Below, piece by piece: positions 59,580-64,000 of a stretch of 64,000 bases of DNA. Location of the stretch: NCBI RefSeq assembly GCF_001445655.1, contig NZ_LNBE01000004.1, positions 682,001 to 746,000 of the forward strand, given 5' to 3'. The position numbers and the translations under genes were made by a program. A model generated the notes under the pieces. The model was not told the origin of the DNA. It saw only the letters and a list, made by a program, of their open reading frames with translations, and ran no database searches. Position 1 is the stretch's first letter, and each line of letters opens with the position of its first letter. This DNA comes from Streptomyces roseifaciens (GTDB taxonomy: Bacteria; Actinomycetota; Actinomycetes; Streptomycetales; Streptomycetaceae).

Positions 59580-60742
59580 CGGTCGGCCGCCTTCGCCACG
59601 TCAGCCAGGGCGAGCCGCCACACCGCCCGCGGGTCTGCCCCGGCGAGCAGGTTCGCGGTGGTGCGGTCGAGCAGGGTGCACACCGACATGGCCTGATGGG
59701 TGATTTTGACGGCGTGCTCGGGCAAGGGCAGGTTGGCTGGGCAGGTCAGGTAGGTGCTGAGGATGTTGGTGGTGTCCATCAGCCACAACACCACCAGGTG
59801 CTTGATCCATGCGGCTCGCTCGTCGGGCCCGAGGTCGGCGGTCATCACGTCGACGAAGACCTCGATGCCGCCAACAACCGCTTTGGCCGCTGCCCGGTCC
59901 GGAGGTGAGGCGACCAGGTTCAGCACCGTCCGCGAGACCAGCTTCGCCGCATCTGTCTGGGGCCGGCCGCGGGCGAGGGCCGGGTCGAGGAAGACCGGAC
60001 GGTCCTCGGGGCCACCGGGGAAGACCGCGTGGTCCGGCTTGAGGTCGCCGTAGACCACCGGCCGCCGCCCGGCCGCCGGAGCCGGTCGCAGCCGTCGCAG
60101 TCTGCCCACCATGCCCGCCAGCACTTCACCCGTCTGCCCCGCTTTACGCAGGTAGGTCGGGCCGCTGATGCCGTTGAACTTGCGGTGAAAGGTTGGCCCA
60201 ATGCCCCGTTCGACGATCGCCACTTCGTCCACGGACTTGGCGATCGCGGGCCGCTGCAGACCCGCTAGCTCCACCAGGACGCGGGTCATCAGCTCGCCAC
60301 TGCGGTGGGGCTCCTTGGCCAGCAGGTCGGCCAGCGTCGGGCCCGTCACTTGCTCGGTGAACAGCACGCCACTCTGGAGCCCGGCGACGCGGCAGGCCAG
60401 CACTCCGGCCTCCTCGCGCAGGATGTCCAGTCCCCGGGCTTCCCGCTCCAGCAGAGTGCCCGGCGAGCCCTGGTAAGCCGCCTGGGCGGCCCGGACCTGG
60501 GCCCAGTCCCCGGCCGTACCTCGCAGCACCGACACCAGCGACAGGCCCAGCAGTGAGACCTTGGCGAACAGGTCCCGCTCATCCACCTGAACTCGACGGA
60601 CGTAGGCCGTCACGCTCGGCGTGTGCACCCCGAGCCGCACCGCGGCCCCCGGCCACAGCCTGGCCGCGGCCTGCTCGATCTGCCGGTCCGCGTAGGCGAA
60701 GACATCCGCGGCCGCCAGGGAGGCGCTCGATGTTTCCGCCAT
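59576..60742 (-). CDS. Aminoglycoside-phosphotransferase-like kinase
   Basis: This 388-residue protein has an APH/choline-kinase-like fold: VVYGDLKPDHAVF replaces the usual HGDxxxxN, and VFLDPALARG takes the place of DxD/DFG metal binding. The N-terminal half (RVQVDERDLFAKVSLLG) supplies the ATP Lys. The substrate is unknown. ATG at 60742 comes 1 nt after the stop of the small membrane peptide gene. Its stop overlaps the dehydrogenase/kinase ORF by 4 bp, so all three are translationally coupled. Confidence 0.75.
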   Translation of the reverse strand: MAETSSASLAAADVFAYADRQIEQAAARLWPGAAVRLGVHTPSVTAYVRRVQVDERDLFAKVSLLGLSLVSVLRGTAGDWAQVRAAQAAYQGSPGTLLEREARGLDILREEAGVLACRVAGLQSGVLFTEQVTGPTLADLLAKEPHRSGELMTRVLVELAGLQRPAIAKSVDEVAIVERGIGPTFHRKFNGISGPTYLRKAGQTGEVLAGMVGRLRRLRPAPAAGRRPVVYGDLKPDHAVFPGGPEDRPVFLDPALARGRPQTDAAKLVSRTVLNLVASPPDRAAAKAVVGGIEVFVDVMTADLGPDERAAWIKHLVVLWLMDTTNILSTYLTCPANLPLPEHAVKITHQAMSVCTLLDRTTANLLAGADPRAVWRLALADVAKAADR

Positions 60743-60743
60743 C

Positions 60744-60929
60744 TCAGTGGACCTCCGGCCACGACACCGCCGCGACACCATCCGCGCGATGGGTCAGGTC
60801 ATGGCCCACGATGGTGGTCAGGCCGCTCGCCGCCGCGAGCGTGCCGAGAGCCCAGATCCAGCCGAGCGTCACGCCCAGCCAGTCGCCACGGGGCTTCCTG
60901 TCGCTGGTTGTACGGGACTTGTACGTCAC
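60744..60929 (-). CDS. 61-residue single-TM peptide, first gene of the kinase cassette
   Basis: The peptide begins with GTG at 60929, with AAGGAG 6 nt upstream, and carries a charged N terminus (VTYKSRTTSDRKPRGD), one hydrophobic helix (LGVTLGWIWALGTLAAASGL, about 17-38) and the C terminus VGHDLTHRADGVAAVSWPEVH. It may be a small membrane partner, or a modified-peptide substrate. It has no leader motif that I recognise. The stop lies 1 nt from the kinase start, and the divergent Xre/TPR gene starts 252 bp away. Confidence 0.6.
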   Translation of the reverse strand: MTYKSRTTSDRKPRGDWLGVTLGWIWALGTLAAASGLTTIVGHDLTHRADGVAAVSWPEVH

Positions 60930-61181
60930 CGTCGTCTCCTTCGGGAATGGATGCAGCGGGCCGCCGGCACGGCGAGGAGACAACTGGTGGGCGCCGGGGG
61001 CCCGCTGCGGCTTCATAGGCCGCCAGTCAGTCGGGCAGGGAGCTGCCGAGGGGAGAGCCAGGATGCGTTCGGGCAGTTCCAGGCGGCTGCGATTAAGTGA
61101 ACCGGCGGTCACGCACAGTGGGTACGGTGAAGGCGAGGCCAAGCGGTATACGCGGTTTACAGCCCCAGGACGGAGGAGGTC
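60930..61181. promoter_or_regulatory. Divergent promoter region of the kinase cassette and Xre/NUDIX pair
   Basis: This 252-bp region holds the two divergent promoters. A symmetric GTGA-N8-TCAC (about 61097-61112) and the AT-richer GCGGTATACGCGGTTTAC (61143-61160) just before the AGGAGG of the regulator are candidate operator or promoter parts. No conserved -35/-10 pair is certain. Confidence 0.35.
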
Positions 61182-62537
61182 ATGGCGGCACCCAACAGAC
61201 CCAATATCCGTCTGCGCGAGGTCATCGACGCGATCGGCTGCACGTACGAAGCGCTGGCCAGGGATGTGCGCCGGATCGCTGCGGAGAACGGCGAGATCAT
61301 CCAAACCAACAAGTCGGCGATCTCCCACTGGGTGAACGGCACCCGGCAGCCCACTGGTCAGACCGGTCACTACCTGGCGGAAGCTCTCTCGCGCAGGGCC
61401 GGCCGCACCATCACCCTCACCGAGATCGGCCTGCGCGACCCCGAAGTCACTGTCCCCGACGACCCCGATCCCGTCGTCACAGCGACCGACCTCGGCCGCG
61501 CCGACGTCGAGCGACGCCGCTTCCTGGCTGTGGCCGCCTTTACCACCGCAGGCGTGGCGATGCCCCTGGCCTACGACCACGAGGCGGCATCCCGCATGCT
61601 TCGCGCACGCACCGGTAGGTCCCTGGTCGGGTCGGAGGACGTCGAGGTGGTCCGCCAGATCACCGCCGCGTTCAGCGCGGCCGACGAACGCCTGGGCGGT
61701 GGCCACGGGCTCACCACCGTCACCGCCTACCTCGCCGACACCGCCTCCCCCATGCTCCGCGCCCGCTTCCCCTCCGATGCCTTACGCCGTGCCGCCTTCG
61801 GCGCCGTCGCAGAGCTGGCATACCTCGCGGGCTGGAAGCACCACGACCTCGGCCAGGAAGGCGCCGCCCAGCGCTACTACCAGGTCGGCTACCAGCTCGC
61901 CTGCGAAGCCGACCCGCACGGCCACGCCGCCTGGATGATGCGCGCCCTCGCTCACCAGGCCCTCAGCCTCAAGCAGCCCCACCACTGCGTCGACCTCGTC
62001 GAAGGAGCCCTCAGCCGCGGCCTCGGCCACGTCGACGGCCAGACCGAGGCACTGCTCCACATCACTCACGCCCGCGCCTTCGCCGCAGTCGACGCGAGGT
62101 CCGCAGCGGCCCGCGCCCTGCTCGCAGCCGAGGACGCCCTGCTCCGCGACGACTGCCCCCAACCCAGCTTCTCCCTCGTCAGCGGGCCGGCCGCCGGCAC
62201 CGTCGCAAGCCACACGGCCCGTACGCTCACCGACCTCGCCGATCACCTCGGTACCGAGCAACAGCACCGCGATGCGCTCGTCCGCTGGGATCCCGAGAAG
62301 TACAAGCGCGTCCACGCCCTCACCTATGCCGACCTCGGCGACAGCCTCGCCGCCCAGGCCCGTGCCGATGAGGCCGTCGCCGCCTGGAACCAGGCCCTCA
62401 CGCTGATGGAGGGCATGACCTCCGACCGCACCCGCAAGGCGATCACCTCCATCCGATCGACCCTGGTGATCTACCAACGGCGCAAAGTGCCCGGCGCAGC
62501 CGATCTCGCCCGCCGCGCCCGGGAGGCGCTCGCCTAA
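61182..62537 (+). CDS. Xre-type regulator with TPR-like C-terminal domain
   Basis: This 451-residue protein has an N-terminal HTH (about 10-60: LREVIDAIGCTYEALARDVRR, NKSAISHWVNGTRQP), a linker, then a long helical region (about 130-440) with TPR-like helices (GYQLACEADPHGHAAWMMRA, DLGDSLAAQARADEAVAAWN). Such proteins in Streptomyces often bind a small ligand or peptide and control a divergent operon. The ATG at 61182 follows AGGAGG by 5 nt. It is the likely regulator of the divergent kinase cassette and precedes a NUDIX gene by 1 bp. Confidence 0.8.
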   Translation: MAAPNRPNIRLREVIDAIGCTYEALARDVRRIAAENGEIIQTNKSAISHWVNGTRQPTGQTGHYLAEALSRRAGRTITLTEIGLRDPEVTVPDDPDPVVTATDLGRADVERRRFLAVAAFTTAGVAMPLAYDHEAASRMLRARTGRSLVGSEDVEVVRQITAAFSAADERLGGGHGLTTVTAYLADTASPMLRARFPSDALRRAAFGAVAELAYLAGWKHHDLGQEGAAQRYYQVGYQLACEADPHGHAAWMMRALAHQALSLKQPHHCVDLVEGALSRGLGHVDGQTEALLHITHARAFAAVDARSAAARALLAAEDALLRDDCPQPSFSLVSGPAAGTVASHTARTLTDLADHLGTEQQHRDALVRWDPEKYKRVHALTYADLGDSLAAQARADEAVAAWNQALTLMEGMTSDRTRKAITSIRSTLVIYQRRKVPGAADLARRAREALA

Positions 62538-62538
62538 C

Positions 62539-63081
62539 ATGCCCACCAACCCGGCCGACGAAGGGACCCCCGTGGCTCAGCCGACAACCGATGACCAGCC
62601 CAAGGCGCTCAAGCCCGCCCTGGAATCCATGACCCTGCTGGTCGCCGCCGTCATCGTCCACGACAAGACCACCAACCGCGTGGTCCTCCTCCAGCGCAGT
62701 GACCAGGCCAAATTCGCAAAGGGCAAGTGGGACCTCCCCGTCGGCAAGAGCGAGCCCGGCGAACCCATCACCGAAACGGCGGTTCGCGAGCTGTATGAGG
62801 AGACCGGCCTGACCGTGAAGCCGGCAGCGCTCAAGGTCGCCCACGTCATCCACGGCGCCTGGGGCGTGGAGGCCCCGAACGGCTTTCTCACGGTCGTCTT
62901 CGTCACCCACGAGTGGGCCGGTGAACCCGAAAATCGCGAACCGAAGAAGCACGCCCAGGTGCAGTGGGTGGGCGTAGACGCCGTCCCAGAGGAATTCGTC
63001 GATACCACCGCCAGGGCTCTTCACCATTACCTGGCTGGCGGTCCGCAAGTCTCGCTGGACGGCTGGGGACAGGGCTCCTAA
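62539..63081 (+). CDS. NUDIX hydrolase
   Basis: This 180-residue protein has the full Nudix box (GKSEPGEPITETAVRELYEETGLTV), with Glu/Glu metal ligands, inside a standard Nudix fold (MTLLVAAVIVHDKT, KWDLPVGK). A roughly 30-residue N-terminal extension is charged. The substrate is a nucleoside-diphosphate compound that cannot be identified here. Its start lies 1 bp after the regulator stop, so both form an operon. Confidence 0.9.
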   Translation: MPTNPADEGTPVAQPTTDDQPKALKPALESMTLLVAAVIVHDKTTNRVVLLQRSDQAKFAKGKWDLPVGKSEPGEPITETAVRELYEETGLTVKPAALKVAHVIHGAWGVEAPNGFLTVVFVTHEWAGEPENREPKKHAQVQWVGVDAVPEEFVDTTARALHHYLAGGPQVSLDGWGQGS

Positions 63082-63136
63082 TTGCTCGCGAGGGAGGTGC
63101 TCCACGCCGCACGGTTGCATCAGCTGGCAGTTCAGG

Positions 63137-63358
63137 TTAAGCCGCCGCAGGCTGGACTGGGCCTTCTGCCACGTGGCGCTGATTAGGGAACACAGCGCCA
63201 CGCAGCAGGGCGAGCGGAATCCGGCCATGGTTCGGCCCCACCACTACCTCGCCGCTGAGGTGGTGATACTCGATGCTCGTCACGGGGAGAGCACGCCCCG
63301 CCAGCGAAGCACTCACTTCGACAACGGACACCTGCAGGACGATGGCATCACGCTCCAC
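63137..63358 (-). CDS. Possible small protein (73 residues)
   Basis: The ORF begins with GTG at 63358, overlapping the stop of the upstream gene by 11 bp, and reads VERDAIVLQVSVVEVSASLA with good third-position GC content. No motif is recognised. The opposite strand also has an open frame here, so the assignment is weak. Confidence 0.35.
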   Translation of the reverse strand: MERDAIVLQVSVVEVSASLAGRALPVTSIEYHHLSGEVVVGPNHGRIPLALLRGAVFPNQRHVAEGPVQPAAA

Positions 63359-64000
63359 CGACTGCGCGTAGGGCGGGACGAGGACCTGCCTTCCTGAGGC
63401 TTTCGAGGCACGCCTCCACGCTCCTCTGAAGGCTCTCCAATTTCTCGACCATATCGGCCTCGTACATGTCGGCCAAATCGTTCAGATCCAGTTGCTCGAA
63501 CGCTTTCGAAGCCTTCTGTACATTGCTGTAGAACCTGGCCTGACGCTCCCGAATGTTGACTGCCGGGTCAGCCTTGATCGACTCGGCGATGAGCTGCTGG
63601 ACAGTCTCGTACGCCTCAGTGATTGACTCAGCCGGGTTGACGTCCGCCAAGTGCTCAATTTGTGCCAATTGGCGCTCTGCTTCGGATTTCACCTCAACGG
63701 AGGCTTCGATGATCTGGCCCGCTGGGGTTTTAAAATTCCCCTGCTCCGCGATCTTGCGGACATAGTCGAGCTGGTCTGTCCGCCTAGTCTCTGCAGCCAC
63801 TGCCTTCTTCAGCTGAGGGACTTCAGCTACGGTCCGTGCCATGGCAGCCTGAAGTTCTGGGTCTTCCCCTAGCCTTTGCATCAAGGCTTCGCGTGCAGCT
63901 TCTGCCGTCTTTGCGTCCGCGAGAATTGCAGTCCGGAGGTCGCTCGGATGATGGGCAACGTGGAGAGCCCCCACGAAGCTGGTGCCCGCCGCCTCGGCCT
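63348..64000 (-). CDS. Partial uncharacterised protein (possible DUF6192-like)
   Basis: The frame is open to the right edge of the window, so the start lies beyond it. 216 residues are visible. The visible part is helical, with AILADAKTAEAAREALMQRL, a long coiled region (RRTDQLDYVRKIAEQ, NIRERQARFYSNVQKASKAF) and C-terminal EADMVEKLESLQRSVEACLE. The pattern recalls the C-terminal half of DUF6192 proteins from actinobacterial mobile elements, but I am not sure. The DNA is clearly lower in GC than the rest. Confidence 0.55.
   Translation of the reverse strand, partial: AEAAGTSFVGALHVAHHPSDLRTAILADAKTAEAAREALMQRLGEDPELQAAMARTVAEVPQLKKAVAAETRRTDQLDYVRKIAEQGNFKTPAGQIIEASVEVKSEAERQLAQIEHLADVNPAESITEAYETVQQLIAESIKADPAVNIRERQARFYSNVQKASKAFEQLDLNDLADMYEADMVEKLESLQRSVEACLESLRKAGPRPALRAVGGA

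Larger units (their letters stand above)
49049..64000. mobile_element. Integrative and mobilizable element (right end outside window)
   Basis: Backbone genes found: tyrosine integrase, Xre regulator, AlpA/excisionase-like protein, DUF3631 P-loop protein, MobC and relaxase (interrupted). GC content and codon bias are less extreme than in the neighbouring core, most clearly at 49,000-53,000 and 63,400-64,000. The left edge is near 49,000. No tRNA was found there. No FtsK/TraB-type transfer gene is seen, so conjugation would need a helper. Confidence 0.65.

Noticed and set aside
63173..63397. A 74-codon plus-strand ORF overlapping 63137-63358
   Set aside because: It has no ribosome binding site and is antisense to the end of a more convincing minus-strand gene pair.
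1..64000. CRISPR arrays, rRNA and riboswitches
   Set aside because: No regularly spaced repeats of 25-40 bp, no rRNA sequence and no recognisable riboswitch core were seen.

Overview
The window is very GC-rich. Its gene starts (frequent GTG), strong G/C third-position bias and family content (GlnE, a MalR-type regulator, DUF6153, DUF2277, Streptomyces-type two-component and winged-helix proteins) all point to a Streptomyces chromosome. The host part (about 1-48,930) looks like ordinary conserved core. It is followed by a slightly less GC-rich integrative and mobilizable element (about 49,000 to beyond the right edge). No rRNA, tRNA or CRISPR array was found.

1-9,240: the tail of a regulator-like protein, an F420-dependent NADP reductase (npdG), DUF2277, a DsbA/FrnE oxidoreductase behind a perfect 15-bp palindrome, a secreted trypsin-fold protein that has lost its catalytic His and Ser, a small secreted protein, glutamine-dependent NAD synthetase (nadE), and a copper operon (DUF6153 membrane protein and Tat-lipoprotein multicopper oxidase) with a CsoR-like operator.

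9,300-18,860: APC amino-acid permease, alpha/beta hydrolase, cytochrome P450, a GlnA2-type glutamine synthetase-like enzyme (probably a gamma-glutamylpolyamine synthetase), the GlnE adenylyltransferase, and a PAP2 phosphatase.

18,890-29,290: a maltose/maltodextrin and starch locus. malE-malF-malG-aglA-malR run on the minus strand. A secreted alpha-amylase and a secreted pullulanase run on the plus strand. Two CTTGC-type boxes in the shared divergent region fit control by MalR. A 206-bp intergenic repeat with perfect 23-bp terminal inverted repeats separates amylase and pullulanase.

29,290-48,930: TetR regulator, sigma-like membrane protein, tyrosine phosphatase, rhomboid-like protein, GH89 alpha-N-acetylglucosaminidase, a NarL-type response regulator with its histidine kinase, a winged-helix regulator without a receiver, S66 peptidase, sphingomyelinase C, HAD hydrolase, two SDRs, a GH15 glycosidase, an ArsC-like protein and small conserved proteins.

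49,000-64,000: the mobile element. Backbone: tyrosine integrase, overlapping Xre regulator, AlpA/excisionase-like HTH protein, a DUF3631 P-loop protein whose 5' end carries an iteron-like GGGACCG array, MobC, and a relaxase cut by an in-frame TAG. Cargo: a tight, divergently regulated cassette. One arm is a 61-residue single-TM peptide, an APH-fold kinase and a lactate/malate-dehydrogenase-fold protein fused in frame to an HPr-kinase-like P-loop domain, joined by 1-nt spacing and a 4-nt overlap. The other arm is an Xre/TPR-type regulator with a NUDIX hydrolase. I do not recognise this combination and regard it as the best candidate in the window for an undescribed system.
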